Assembly: GCA_019188255.1 (NCBI GenBank)
Contig: JAETXT010000010.1
Span: 3,286,001-3,350,000 of the forward strand
DNA length: 64,000 nucleotides
Direction: 5' to 3'
Source: Verticillium longisporum
Lineage: Eukaryota; Ascomycota; Sordariomycetes; Glomerellales; Plectosphaerellaceae
The translations under genes were made by a program, and so were the position numbers. Positions 1-11,065 of the stretch are shown here, one piece after another (the stretch's first letter is position 1; every line of letters begins with the position of its first letter). Under the pieces are notes generated by a model that did not search any database, was not told the DNA's origin, and was given only the letters and a program-made list of their open reading frames with translations.

Positions 1-320
1 AGGAGCGCGAGAGCGCCGAGGCCCTCGTCGCCAAGGAGAAGTACAGGCGTCTGCACGAGGCCGGCAAGACGGATGAGGCCAAGGCCGACATGGCGCGTCT
101 GAAGCTCATCCGCGAGCAGCGCGCGGCCGAGGGCGCACGTCGGGCCGTACGTTTCTCTCCTCGTTCTTCTTTTCCTTGAGGACAGCAGACTAACAGGATG
201 CAGGCCGAAAAGGAGGAGCGGGAGGCGCAGGAGGCCGCTCGCAAGGCCGAGATTGACGCCAAGGAGGCCAAGAAGCGCGAGGCGGCCCTCGGCAAGAAGA
301 CCAGCAAGAAGGCCAAATGA
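1..320 (+). CDS. PDAP1/HASPP28-family phosphoprotein, 3' end (partial)
   Basis: Only the C-terminal end lies in the window; the gene starts upstream. Exons are 1-146 and 204-320, with a 57-nt phase-0 intron (GTACGT donor, CTAAC branch at 190-194, GCAG acceptor) and a TGA stop at 318-320. The translation contains [20 protein letters not shown] followed by [11 protein letters not shown] and a lysine/glutamate-rich tail ending in KKTSKKAK. This matches the conserved core of the 28-kDa heat- and acid-stable phosphoprotein (PDGFA-associated protein 1) family, in which the hydrophilic helical segment LAGKTEQAKADLARL is the hallmark. The family is small, basic/acidic, probably cytosolic and poorly understood; roles in RNA binding or translation have been suggested. 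Family assignment is fairly secure; function is not. Confidence 0.75.
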
Positions 321-435
321 GGCGTGTCGCTCGCCTGTGCCTTTGTTGTATCGGGTCGTGGAGAGTCATGAACATTTCGGACGGAGTCATGAACATCTCC
401 GGCCGGACCGCTTGTCAAACAGACTGCTGCCGTGT

Positions 436-466
<31 letters not shown>

Positions 467-739
467 AGCTGAAGCTGAAGGCCGACGCCACGGTCGCCTT
501 TTCATGTGTACTGATGATGTGATGCATTGGAATAAAGAAGCAGAGGCAACATGCCTCGCCTTGATGCGCTTCCGTACCGTGCCGTCTAGTTGCTGTCATG
601 CTACTGCCTGTGCGTCCTCTGTGCGTCCTCTGTGCGTCCTCTGAGCGTCCTTCTGTTCATGTCTATCTGCAAAACACCACCGCCTAGTCTTGATCGTACA
701 CGAATCTTGTCATTAAACGCTAGAAGCCTCAAAGCAGAA
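321..739. other. Convergent 3' intergenic region with short tandem repeats
   Basis: Region between two converging genes. It contains a hexanucleotide array (441-480) and three to four near-perfect copies of TGCGTCCTC at about 609-650. No gene is supported; the short open frames here are low-complexity translations of the repeats. Confidence 0.6.
441..480. repeat. Hexanucleotide microsatellite (GAAGCC/GAAGCT)n
   Basis: About six and a half copies of a 6-bp unit, the last ones changed from GAAGCC to GAAGCT. It lies in the presumed 3' UTR of the PDAP1-like gene. Confidence 0.85.
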
Positions 740-1843
740 CTAAAAAGATGCCTCGGCATCCTCGCCGACGCTCTCCTTCCAAAACTCGTCAAAGTCAATG
801 CCCTCGTTGCTGAACAGGTCGCGAATCTTCTTGGCCGCATCGACCTGGCGCTCGGGCCCGAAGCCGCCCGGCTGGGTCGACTCGTACTGCACAATCTCGA
901 TCCAGCGGAAGAACAGGTCCTCCTTGCCGACGGCGGCGAGGGCGTCGCGAAACGCAAAGACCTGCTGGCGGCGGGCGTCGACGTCAACGTCGACAGGAAC
1001 GCCGGCCTCCTGCGCGGCGTCGTCCCGGGGCTGCGCCAGGGCCATCCAGCCGTACTCGACGTGGTGGACGAGGACGACGGCGCGGAAGGCGTCGAGGGCC
1101 ATGTCCTTGCGGTCGACCAGGGCGTGCGCCGTCACCATGGCCTCCCAGTCGAGGTCCCACTCGCCGTTCATGGTCAGGTAGCCCGTCTTCTCGTGCTGCA
1201 GCATGGGCGACGTGGCCTGGCGGACGAGGGCCAGCAGGGCGGCGCGCGTCTCGGCGCTCTGGAGGACGTCGGCGCCGTCGCCGTCGCCGTTGCCGTGGCC
1301 GTTTCGGAGCTTGCGGTCCCAGTCGCGGCTGCGGCGCACGTAGATCTCCTTGTCGCGGAAGCCGACGCGGCGGCGCCACCGCAGCGGGTTGCCGTGGGTG
1401 CGGCCGAGGGCGAACTCGACGGGCCACGGCCACACGAAGACGACGAGGACGAGGTCGAGGGAGAAGGTGGCGCCGCGCCTGGCGACCTCCCAGGCGATCT
1501 GGGCCCAGGTGGCCGTGGCGGCGGCAAAGGTCGTCTCGTTGGCGGCGCCGCCGAGGCCCGCCTGGGCGAGGCGCCAGTAGTACGGCGCGATGTACCAGGT
1601 GCGCAGCAGGAAGAGGAGCACGACGACGACGTTCATGCCGAGCGGCACGAGGAAGATGTTGCGCTTGAAGGCCGTCGGCTTGAGGTCGACGTGGGTGATG
1701 TAGACGTGCGCCGGGTCGAGGTGGGCGAGGAACGGCGCCAGCGCGGCCGCCGCCGGCTTGAAGGGGGCTGGCGGCACGGTCGGGTCGCTGGGACGGGCGG
1801 GGGGCTTGGCCCGCGAGCGGACGGCCTTGACTTTGGGGGCCAT
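740..1843 (-). CDS. Conserved fungal membrane protein of unknown function
   Basis: A single exon of 367 codons; ATG at 1841-1843, TAG at 740-742. The N-terminus is basic and proline-rich, followed by DPAHVYITHVDLKP. There is a clear hydrophobic helix (LVPLGMNVVVVLLFLLRTW, about residues 65-85) and a second one around residues 128-145 (LDLVLVVFVWPWPVEFALG), followed by a basic stretch with WRRRVGFRDKEIYVRRSRDW. The C-terminal half is soluble, with an aspartate-rich loop and an acidic C-terminus. The layout suggests two membrane passes and a large soluble C-terminal domain. GC-rich third positions and conserved-looking blocks argue for a real gene. I do not recognise the family with certainty, and the membrane (ER or mitochondrial) cannot be told. 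It is divergently transcribed from the IF-2 gene with only 258 bp between start codons. Confidence 0.75.
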   Translation of the reverse strand: MAPKVKAVRSRAKPPARPSDPTVPPAPFKPAAAALAPFLAHLDPAHVYITHVDLKPTAFKRNIFLVPLGMNVVVVLLFLLRTWYIAPYYWRLAQAGLGGAANETTFAAATATWAQIAWEVARRGATFSLDLVLVVFVWPWPVEFALGRTHGNPLRWRRRVGFRDKEIYVRRSRDWDRKLRNGHGNGDGDGADVLQSAETRAALLALVRQATSPMLQHEKTGYLTMNGEWDLDWEAMVTAHALVDRKDMALDAFRAVVLVHHVEYGWMALAQPRDDAAQEAGVPVDVDVDARRQQVFAFRDALAAVGKEDLFFRWIEIVQYESTQPGGFGPERQVDAAKKIRDLFSNEGIDFDEFWKESVGEDAEASF

Positions 1844-2101
1844 GGCGGTGTGTGACGGAGGAGTTTGTCAGAGTGAGACGGAGAGGGAATCTGGGCTGTA
1901 GCTAGAAGCTCGAGCTTGAACTTTGGTGGACATGTCGGGTAGCTGCATGGGTATGCACCTTGGGAGTCATGCAATAAAGCAGATGTATTAGCCCCGATAC
2001 AGAATTGTTCACAGGTCCAACTCGGACAGCTCCAAATTTGTTCGATCCCACTCGAGCTATCCAGACGCCGTAGCTTCACACGCTGCGCATCCTGTCTGAC
2101 C
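1844..2101. promoter_or_regulatory. Divergent promoter region between membrane protein and IF-2 genes
   Basis: 258 bp separate the two opposing start codons, so both 5' UTRs and core promoters must lie here. No obvious TATA box is visible, as expected for housekeeping promoters. Confidence 0.5.
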
Positions 2102-5100
2102 ATGCTGCAATGTCGAACCCTACGAGTATGGAATCTCCGCCGCTGCTTCTTGCCCTATGCTGACCTGCCGCAGGACAGGGGCAACTCGTACATCTGCGCC
2201 CTCTGTCGCCACCACGGCGCCGCACGACCGAGCCATCTCACGATACGAAGCTACTCGAGTGATCCGAAATCCTCTTCCCATGCCCCTCACGGACGCAGCG
2301 GAGGTCTCGGCGGCGGCTGGTCGTCCTCAGCCTCCTCAGCCTCCTCTGCCATGCCACGAAGGACCTCTGGGCCCAGCAATGCCGGCTGGGGTGCCCCAGC
2401 ATTCGGAGCTTCCAACGCTTCAGCAGTAAACGGCAGCGACTCGACGACGACACCATCCTCGAACACGCCAACAGATGCTTCCAGCACACCGAGCCCTGAC
2501 GATGGCCTCCTTCCCCACGAACGCGCCGCCCGCCAGCGTCTCGCCGCCCAACGAACCTCCGACTCGGAACCGACCAAGCCCGCACCGCAGCCGGCAAAGC
2601 CGCACCAGCACCGCACGCCGCCGCACAAGCAAGAAGGCCTCCCGTCCCTCGGCAGGCGGCCGCGGCAACACTTTGGCTCGCTCGACGACAGCATCGGCCG
2701 AACGCGTGCGGGGCCTCGGCCTGTGGCGCCCATACCGCACCGGTCCACGCCGCGGGCCGCGAACCCGATGGGTCTCGACGAGAAGCCGGGCCTTCGAGGC
2801 TCGCTGGGCGGCTTGGACGGACCGCCGGGCTCGAGCGATCCGTTTGCGAGGCTGGCTGACTCGGTCGACAAGAAGGCCAGGACACCGAGAGCGAGACCGC
2901 ACGAATCGGGCTCTTCGGACTGGGGCTTGCTCTCCAAGAGGGCGCCGCGGCAGGGCCCCAGGGGACCGCGGGCTCAGGGGTCCTCGGCGCAGGGCGCGGC
3001 GGGCTCGTTCTGGGAACGGTTCAAGGATCATGTTCACCAGAGCTCGGGCCAGGGCGCTGAGAAGCAGGGCCTCGGAGACGCGCAGCAGGAGAACGAAATC
3101 GACTACAGCGCGTGGGACACGGCCGTGGCGGAGCCGGAGGAGACGCAGCCTCGGCGGAGGAACAGGGAGTCGACCTTTGACGCGTCGTACCAGATCGACC
3201 GCGACGCGAGGAAGCGAGGCAAGGTCGGGCGTGATGACAAGAAGGCCAAAAGGTCCGGCGGGCGGAACAGGTCACGATTCGAAGAGGAGGAGGACGACTG
3301 GGACGACGAGGCTGCACAGCGCGACCGCGAGCGCCGCGAACGCAAGGCCGAGAAGAAGATGCAGCGGCAGCTCGAGGCGGCCGAGGCTCTCGAGGCGGCC
3401 GGCCCCCCGAAGATCACGCTGCCCGAGTTTATCAACCTGACGAACCTCGCCTACGGCCTCAAGCTGAAGCCCGACTTTCTGCTGGCATCGCTGGAGGAGA
3501 TGGGCTTCGAGAACATGACCCTCGACAGCATCTTCACGGGTGACACGGCTGCCCTCGTGGCGCAGGAGTTTGGCTTCGAGCCGACGGTCGACATGGGCGG
3601 CGACCGCGAGCTGCGACCTCGGCCAGAGCCCGAAGACCCTTCGTCTCTGCCGCCGCGACCGCCCGTCGTGACCATCATGGGCCACGTCGACCACGGCAAG
3701 ACGACTCTCCTGGATTACCTGCGCAAGTCGTCGGTCGCGGCCCAAGAACACGGCGGCATCACGCAGCACATTGGCGCCTTTGTCGTCAACATGTCGTCGG
3801 GCAAGCACATTACGTTCCTCGACACGCCGGGCCACGCGGCGTTCCTCACGATGCGACAGCGCGGCGCCCACGTCACGGACATTGTCGTGCTCGTCGTGGC
3901 GGCCGACGACAGCGTCAAGCCGCAGACGCTCGAAGCCATCAAGCACGCCCGCGCCGCCAAGGTGCCCATGATTGTGGCCATCAACAAGGTCGACAAGGAG
4001 GACGCGCGCGTCGAACAGGTCAAGTCGGACCTCGCGCGGCACGGCGTCGAGATTGAGGACTTTGGCGGCGACGTGCAGGTCGTGTGCGTCAGCGGCAAGA
4101 CGGGCCAGGGCATGGACGACCTCGAGGAGAACATTGCGACGCTGTCGGAGATTCTCGACGTGCGCGCCGAGGCCGACGGCCTGTGCGAGGGCTGGGTGCT
4201 CGAGGCGAGCGTCAAGCAGGACGGCAAGGCGGCGACGGTGCACGTCAAGCGCGGCACGCTGCGCCCCGGCGACAGCCTCGTCGCCGGCACGGCGCGCGCC
4301 CGCGTGCGGCTGCTGCGCAACGAAGCCGGCGTCGAGCTCGCCGAGGCCCCGCCCGGCACCCCCGTCGAGATTCTCGGCTGGCGCGACGAGCTCCCCGCCG
4401 CCGGCGGCGCCGTGCTGCAGGCGCCCGACGAGGAGCGCGCGCGCAAGGCCGTCGAGTACCGCACCGAGATGCGCTACCGCGAGGAGTCGTCGCGGCAGCT
4501 CGTCGAGCAGGAGGCGCGCGAGCGCGAGCGCAAGGAGGCCGAGGAGGCTACGGACCAACACAGCGGCGAGAGCGAAGGCGATGCTGCTGCCGGCGGCACC
4601 AAGACGGTCACGTTCACGGTGCGCGGCGACGTCGTCGGCTCGGTCGAGGCCGTCTGCGCGACGATCCAGGAGCTCGGCAACCACGAGGTCAAGCCGCGGA
4701 TCCTGCGCTCGGCCGTCGGCCAGGTGTCCGAGTCGGACGTCGAGCACGCCGCCACGTCCGGCAGCGTCATAGTCAACTTCAACGCGCCCGTCGCGCCGCA
4801 CATCAAGCGCCTCGCCGACGCCGCCGGCGTGCGCCTCATCGCCCACAGCGTCATCTACCACCTTGCCGACGAGGTCCGCCAGACCCTCTCCGACCAGCTC
4901 GCCGACGTTGTCTCGACAAAGGTCGTCGGCGAGGCCGAGGTCCTGCAGATCTTCCCCATCAACACAAAGGGCCGCGCCTTCCGCAACATTGCCGGCTGCA
5001 AGATCCGGAACGGCCTCGTCAGCCGGACGGGCATGGTGCGCGTGCTGCGGAGGGGGGAGACGGTGTTTGAGGGTGCGTTACTGTCCTTCTTTCCTTGTTT

Positions 5101-5336
5101 CCTCGTTTCCTCTTGATGTCTCGTTTCCTCGTTTCCTCTTCTTTTGTTTCCCGTGTCTGACCCGGCTAACACGACAACGCGCAGGCAAAATCGATGCCCT
5201 CAAGCACGGCAAGAAGGACGTCACGGAGATGCGCAAGGGCACCGAGTGCGGCATCTCGTTTGAGGGGTACCAGGACTTCCAGGTCGGCGACCAGGTGCAG
5301 ACGTACGAGGAGGTGCGGGAGAAGAGGACGCTTTAA
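2102..5336 (+). CDS. IFM1: Mitochondrial translation initiation factor IF-2
   Basis: Encodes the GTPase that brings initiator tRNA to the mitochondrial small ribosomal subunit. Exons 2102-5072 and 5185-5336 give 1040 aa. The 112-nt phase-1 intron has donor GTGCGT, branch GCTAAC at 5165-5170 and acceptor GCAG, and joins the conserved VFEG-KIDALKHGKKDV block. The N-terminus is basic with few acids, as in a mitochondrial presequence, followed by a long low-complexity linker. The G domain shows G1 GHVDHGKT (about residues 527-534), switch I GGITQHIG, G3 DTPGH (574-578) and G4 NKVD (628-631). IF-2 domains II-IV follow, including TVTFTVRGDVVGSVEA and the end motif EMRKGTECGISFEGYQDF. The 1040 aa is longer than bacterial IF-2 because of the linker. 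Assignment is very secure. The gene is followed directly by tandem repeats. Confidence 0.95.
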
Positions 5337-5347
5337 GATGCAGGGTC

Positions 5348-5440
5348 GAGACGCTGTAGGATGCATGATCGAGACGCTGTAGGATGCATGATCGAGACGC
5401 TGTAGGATGCATGATGGGCGAGACGCTGTAGGATGCGTGT
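5348..5440. repeat. 23-bp tandem repeat, about four copies
   Basis: Copies of a unit beginning GAGACGCTGTAGGATGCATG start at 5348, 5371, 5394 and 5420; the third copy carries a 3-bp insertion. The array starts 12 bp after the IF-2 stop codon, so it is probably inside the 3' UTR. Confidence 0.85.
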
Positions 5441-5559
5441 GATGGTGTCGAGGATTGTACGATGATGTGTACTACTACGGCCCTGCAGGGATATAGAGGT
5501 GATATACTCAGTCGACTGAGGGAATGTGCAGATGTAAACACGGCTAGATGATACTAGTC

Positions 5560-6715
5560 TTTACTGGTTAGGCCAGCAGGTTGAAGTTCTTTCACATGGC
5601 CTTGGGCGTGAACGAGCATGGCGAAGTGAAACATCAGACTCTACTAGATGAATATAATAGATTGCCAGACCTGTCGCTCATGCCAGGGTAGGGTCTAGAC
5701 TGTTCACTGCGGTCGAGCTACAAAAGACTAAGCACCATAGAGGGATATATCATGACTACAACCAGTCGCCTTGATGCCAGGTTATGACCTGTACTTTTCA
5801 CTGTACGCCGAGCTCAAACAAAAGACTAAGCACTTGAGATAGAGAGGTATATCGTTCTTTTAACCTGTCGCTCATGCCAGGCTAGGCTCTATACTTTTCA
5901 CTACGAGTTAAGCTTATATAAAACACTAAACACCCCCGAGAGAGATATTGTTCCTTCAACCTATCGCCGTAATCAGGCTAGGATCTATACTTCTCACTGC
6001 GAGTCAAGCTTACACACAAAACTAAACACCCCCGCGAGAAGATATATCATGACTTCAACCTGTCACCCCAATACCAGGTTATAATCCTCACTATACGCTG
6101 AGCTCAAACAAGAGACTAAGCATTCTAGATAGAGAGATATATCGTTCTTTTAACCTATCACCCAATGTCAGCGAATGATGTATACTTTTCGCAACGAGTC
6201 TAGCTTAAACAAAGGCTAAGCATCCCGAGAGAAGATATATTAACTTTAACCTATGGCTTTAATGCTAGGCCAGGATGCATACTTTTCACTGTAGGCTGGG
6301 CCCCAGAAACTAAGCACTCCCGAGAGATATATCATTAGTTGAACCTATGACCTTAATATGAAGTCATGATCTACACTTTTCATTACCAGTCAAGCTCGCA
6401 AAAAGACCAAGCACCCAGATATAGAGATATCATTGCTTGGCCTGTCGCCTTAATGCTAGGCTAGGATTTACTTCTCACCGAGTCGAGCTACAACAGACGA
6501 AGCACCCAAGAGATATATCATGCCTTCAACCTGTCGCCTTGATGCCAGGCTAGGATTTACTTCTCACCGAGTCGAGCTACTACAGACGAAGCACCCAAGA
6601 GATATATCATGCCTTCAACCTGTCGCCTTGATGCCAGGCTAGGATTTACTTCTCACCGAGTCGAGCTACAACAGACGACGCACCCAAGATATCATTCCTC
6701 CAACCTGTCATACAC
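5560..6715. repeat. Degenerate satellite array, ~89-100 bp period, about 11 units
   Basis: Each unit carries a phrase like CAACCTGTCGCCTTGATGCC, then AGGCTAGGATTTACTTCTCAC, GAGTCGAGCTAC, GACTAAGCACCC and GAGATATATCAT. Unit phrases recur near 5670, 5767, 5867, 5963, 6060, 6155, 6251, 6345, 6442, 6533 and 6622. The right-hand units (6442-6715) are almost identical with an 89-bp period, while those on the left are diverged and slightly longer (95-100 bp). The region has no convincing coding capacity and is more AT-rich than its neighbours. It lies between the 3' ends of IF-2 and GGA. Confidence 0.8.
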
Positions 6716-6870
6716 CCACCAAGCTGCTCGTCAACCAGGCGGGCTTGGAGTCAAGTCGGAAGAATTTCAACAACCAGCAATAGGATTATCCTTCCAAATC
6801 TTACCTCTACCGCCTCATATCTAGACTTCTTTTGCACGCAGTCCGGCAAGATACCCGAACTCAACCTGCA

Positions 6871-6950
6871 TATTGGAGGCCGTCGCTAATGTTAGAGCCT
6901 GTCGCTACAATTAGAGCCTGTCGCTAATGTGAGAGCCTGTCACAACATCT
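6871..6950. repeat. Short ~19-bp repeat, three to four copies
   Basis: Imperfect tandem copies of GAGCCTGTCGCTAATGTTA lie just to the right of the satellite. CCTGTCGC is shared with the satellite unit, so this may be a shortened derivative of it. The remaining stretch 6716-7099 shows no gene. Confidence 0.6.
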
Positions 6951-7099
6951 GGCCTCCCTCAGCCAACCTGACATACCCTCACAAACGCAGTCTGACAAAA
7001 TCACCGAAGCAGGACATCAAACATCCCATCTCAAAGCACCTAGATTCTTCCCCCCTCCCCTTCTACTACAGGCTTTTCACCCGCGCCCCGACCTTCACC

Positions 7100-9357
7100 C
7101 TACGCAATGCTAAACTCAGCCACGGCCCCCGCCTCGTTCCGCAGCGCGCCGCCGACCTTGTACGACACCCGGAACCGGAGCTTCAGCGCCTCGACCTTGC
7201 GGCTCCTGTCGCCGGCGTGGTTGACCTCGACCGTCTGCGTGACGCCGCGGCTCTGCTTGGGCTCGAGCGCGACGCCCGTCTGCGGGCTGATTTTGATCTC
7301 GTAGCCCTGCGCGCGTTAGCGTTACGAATCACACAGCACAATCTGCACAGTCACAATCTGCACAGTCACAATCTGCACAGTCACAATCTGCACAGTCACA
7401 ATCTGCACAGTCACAATCTGCAGGCAGAAAGACGCACCTTGGTCACGGCCACCTGGTAGTGCAGCTCCGTCACGGGCTGCGCCGTCGTGTTGGAAAAGGC
7501 AAAGACAATGTTCATGGCGCTGCTGTTGGCCGTGGTGCGGTTGGCGAGCATCTCGATCCTGACGCCGCCGTCGCTGACGACGGCCCTGTGCTCGCGCGGC
7601 TGCGTCGGCGCCGCGGCCTGGGGCAGGGCCGAGGCGAAGGACCACTCGTCGTCGTCGTTGTTGGACGTGGGCGCCGCCGCGGCGGGGACCGGCGTCGTCG
7701 ACGGCGGCGGGGAGAAGCTGGCGCCGAGGGCGGCAAAGGGGTCGGAGGCTGGGGCCGGGGGTGGCGGCTGGTTGAAGATGTAGTTGGCTTGCGGTTGCGG
7801 GGTGCCGGACTGCGAGGCCGAGGGCGAGGTGAAGGAGGAGAGGGTGGCGAAGCCGGGGGGAGGGGCGGCAGGGCTGGCGGTGGCGGACTTGGCCGTCTGG
7901 CCTTCGTTCAGGGACGAGAGTAACGCGGGGCCGGGAATATCTGGCGCGCGCCTGCTGTTAGTCTCTTGTCACAAACATCCCAGGCGAAGAAGCTCAACTC
8001 ACTCGTGTTGCTGCCGAAACCCAGCGACAGGGCGCCACCTTGGCCAAAGTTTTCCGTCTCGCCAATGGACAACCCAAGCAGGTCGTTCTCGACGCTGCCG
8101 CCAGACTGCGACGGCTGCGCGGAGGAGGAAGTGCCGTTCGACGGCACCTCGGCGTCAAAGTCGATCAGAGAGAGCTCCTGCGCGGCGCTCTTGCCGTTGC
8201 TCGTCGACGACGACGACATGGCCGCCGCCGCAGACAGAGGGGCACCGCTCGCGAGCTTCTTGGCCGACTCGAGGTCGCCCTTCTTCATGAGCTTGTAGCG
8301 CTCGACGGTCCTGTGGATGCTGTCGTTGATCTCGAGCAGCTTGGCGACGGCCTCGTGGTCGTCCGACTCCTCCTCGCACATTTTCTGAATCTTGGGCTGG
8401 GCGCTCTGCAGCGACGAGGCGAGCTCCGAGTAGACGTCGCCGTCCTGCATGGTGTCGCCCTGCTGGAAGGCCTCGAGGCGCTCCTCGAGCAGCCTCGCCT
8501 TGGCCTGGATCTTGCTGACCTCCTGGGCGGCCTTGGCGCGGTAGTCTGTCTTGGTGCGCGTGTCGAAGCCGGCCATGATCTTCATGAGGCGGTTGGCCTC
8601 CTGCAGGTCCTCGGGCTGGCCGCGTCGGATGAGCTCCTGGAGCTTGGCCGACTGGGCCTCTTTTTCCTCCTCCTCCATCTCTTCGGCCGATTTGAGGTTC
8701 TGCCACGGTCAGCATGGTTCGGTGTAGGAGGCAGAATGGCCCCGGAAGACGGCAGCCTCGAAGCAGAGGCAGCCTCGAAGCAGAATTGGGGTAGCCTGGA
8801 AGAAGCACGTACGTCGCTCGGGTTCAGCACGGCGGCGTCGTCGCGGCGGACCTCGGGAAAGGTGTAGCCCTTGTAGCTCAGCAGGCGGTGCATGTCGCGG
8901 ATGAAGCCGAGGTCCTCCTTGTAGCGGCTCGTCTCGCAGATGGTACTCCTCCACTCCTCAATGGCCTCGAGGATCTTCATCTGGACGCGGGTGGCGCGCA
9001 GGGGCGGGCGTTCGGGGAAGCGGCGGACGAGCTCGTTGAGGAACTCCTTGGTGCTGATCTGCAGGTGGAAGGGGTAGCCGCAGTTCTTGACGCAAATGTC
9101 GAGCAGGTGGAGGGCGAGCAGGGCGACGCTGGGGTTGCGGTGGTTGATGTAGCTGACGATGGAGACGACGGCCTCGCGCGGGGCCGAGCCCTTTTCGAGT
9201 TGATGAGGTCGGCAATCTCGAGGTTCAGCGCGAGGTTCGGCTCGTAGTTCTCCGGGCTGCAGGCGCCCTGGATGAAGCGCTGGAGCTGCGAGGGCGTCGG
9301 GCGGCCGAGCTCGCCCCATCGGTCCCGCGCCGCCGCCCGCGATGATGCGGCCTCCAT
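7100..9357 (-). CDS. GGA-type trans-Golgi clathrin adaptor (one frame break)
   Basis: ARF-dependent adaptor that sorts cargo at the trans-Golgi network. Exons on the minus strand are 9357-8813, 8699-8003, 7940-7438 and 7306-7100, with introns of 113, 62 and 131 nt, all GT-AG. Expected product is about 650 aa. The VHS domain (about residues 15-155) includes LHLLDICVKNCGYPFHLQIS. The GAT domain (about 190-330) includes EEMEEEEKEAQSAKLQELIR and KIMAGFDTRTKTDYRAKAAQ. The hinge carries acidic/phenylalanine clathrin-type motifs (DDEWSFASAL), and the C-terminal gamma-ear ends KLRFRVSYKVGG. Oddity: a single-base frame break at T4 9192-9195 (A4 on the coding strand) inside the VHS helix, between ADLINSK and GSAPREAVVSIV; one more A would restore the frame, and every other junction fits. 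Intron 3 contains a 15-bp tandem array. Assignment is secure; whether the break is real is open. Confidence 0.9.
7337..7426. repeat. 15-bp tandem repeat (six copies) inside GGA intron 3
   Basis: CACAATCTGCACAGT starts at 7337, 7352, 7367, 7382, 7397 and 7412; the last copy diverges after CACAATCTGCA. The array makes up most of the 131-nt intron 7307-7437. Copies are virtually identical, which suggests recent expansion. Confidence 0.9.
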
Positions 9358-10167
9358 CGCTTGGCTCGTTGTGTCTGTATGGATCGTTTGTGTATGGTCT
9401 GCTGTGTATGGTCTGCTGTATGGGTGTGGGATCGTGGCCTCGAAGGTGGCAGCGGAGGATGGAGGAACAGGTGGAGGAGAGGATGCCGACTCGAGCGGCG
9501 GTGACTGTGCTGGCTGTCGATGGGTGATGAGATTGATCAAAGACGACAAGTGGCAAGAAAAAGCAGCTTGACGCTCGAGGGTTGGACGCTGCAGATGCAG
9601 GTGTAGACACGAGCGAAGGCACGAGGTGGCAGAGGTGGCAGAGAGTGGGCGTGATGTGGACAATGGATGCTGGCCGCTCGGCATCGAGGGGTTCCATGAT
9701 AGCCTGGCCGCTTAGGCTGTGCAGTGCTGTTCCTGGAGCTTGGAGCGCCAAGCTGGTGCTGTTCGCTGGTTAGTTGCATAGCGGCTGCATAAACGGGATG
9801 AGCCTCGGAGTACAAGGACCTAGGCACCTCCTACCCAAGTTATGTAGGTAGCTACCTTAACTACCTAGGCAAACAGGCTGCGTGCTGGGAAGCCTGGGAG
9901 GCTAAAGCGGCGAGACTCGAACCCTGGAGGGGCATCACTACCCCGCCACGCCAGGGACGTTCACTTCATCGAGAGCCTAAATTTCATGACTATTGCATTT
10001 TGTCTATTCCATCTTCAGATCCTCTCGATTTCTGATCTCCACCTCACCCTTGTCCAACTGTCGCTTTCCACGCTGACTTGGACTTCTCTCGAATTCTCTT
10101 TCTCTCTCCCTCTCTCTCTCCCTCTCTCTCGACCTCCCCTCTCGACCTCACCTCTCGACCTCCCCCC
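9358..10167. other. Divergent promoter region between GGA and TSR3
   Basis: Contains a 14-bp direct duplication (GTGTATGGTCTGCT at about 9391-9425), a CCTAGG/GGTAGCTACC-rich palindromic patch at about 9815-9875, and a CT-rich leader (about 10090-10165) before TSR3. A weak B-box-like GGTTCGAGTC on the minus strand near 9925-9936 does not form a tRNA. No gene is supported. Confidence 0.55.
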
Positions 10168-11028
10168 ATGGTCCGCCACAAGAAGGACAAGTTCGCCTCG
10201 CGCGGCCGCCCCCACGGACCCCCCCGAAACCGACCCCGCGGCGACAACCTCGACGGCGAGGACGACGACCCGACCCGCGCGCGCCCGACCTTGAAAGCCG
10301 CCTGCTGGGACCTCGGCCACTGCGACCCGAAACGCTGCTCCGGCAAGCGCCTCATCCGCCAGGGCCTCATGCGCGACCTGCACCTCGGCCAGCGCTTCAA
10401 CGGCGTCATCATCACGCCCAACGGCAAGCAGGTCGTCTCGCCGCGCGACAGCGACCTGCTGCACGCCCACGGCGCCGCCGTCGTCGAGTGCAGCTGGGCC
10501 CGCACCCACGAGGTCCAGTGGGGCAAGGTCGGCGGCAAGTGCGAGCGCCTGCTGCCCTACCTCGTCGCCGCCAACACGGTCAACTGCGGCAAGCCGTGGC
10601 GTCTCAACTGCGCCGAGGCCCTGGCCGCTGCCTTTTACATCTGCGGCAAGCCCGACTGGGCCGAGCAGGTCCTCGCCCCCTTCTCCTACGGCGCCTCCTT
10701 TCTCGAGATTAACGGCAGTCTGCTGAAGCGCTATGCCGCCTGCGAGGACGAGCGGGCCGTGAAGCAGGTCGAGGACGACTGGATGGCGAGGCTCGAGAAG
10801 GAGTACGCCGACAGCCGCGAGGACGGCGACGATGTCTGGGCCGGCGGCAACGTCAACCGGCGGGCGCTCATTCCTTCGGACGAGGAGGAGGAGGACGACG
10901 ACGGTCATGAGTCGGCTGATGGCAAGAAGAGGGCAGATGACGACGACGACGATGACGAGATGGATGGCATATACCTGGGCCACAATGGCGCGACGAAAGC
11001 CGCGAAGAAAAACAAGGCAAATCAAACA

Positions 11029-11065
<37 letters not shown>

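Noticed and set aside
590..1855. 421-codon open frame on the plus strand
   Set aside because: It is the antisense shadow of the membrane-protein gene on the minus strand; its Val/Gly/Glu-rich translation is typical of reversed GC-rich codons.
3272..4861. 529-codon minus-strand frame across the IF-2 gene
   Set aside because: Antisense of the IF-2 coding region; no domain, and IF-2 motifs on the plus strand are unambiguous.
5560..6715. CRISPR-like array
   Set aside because: Units are contiguous with no unique spacers, and the organism is eukaryotic; it is a satellite.
9890..9965. Possible minus-strand tRNA with GGTTCGAGTC
   Set aside because: No acceptor stem or anticodon arm can be folded; only a B-box-like string is present.
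10015..11025. 336-codon minus-strand frame
   Set aside because: Antisense of TSR3, driven by its GC-rich codons and acidic tail.
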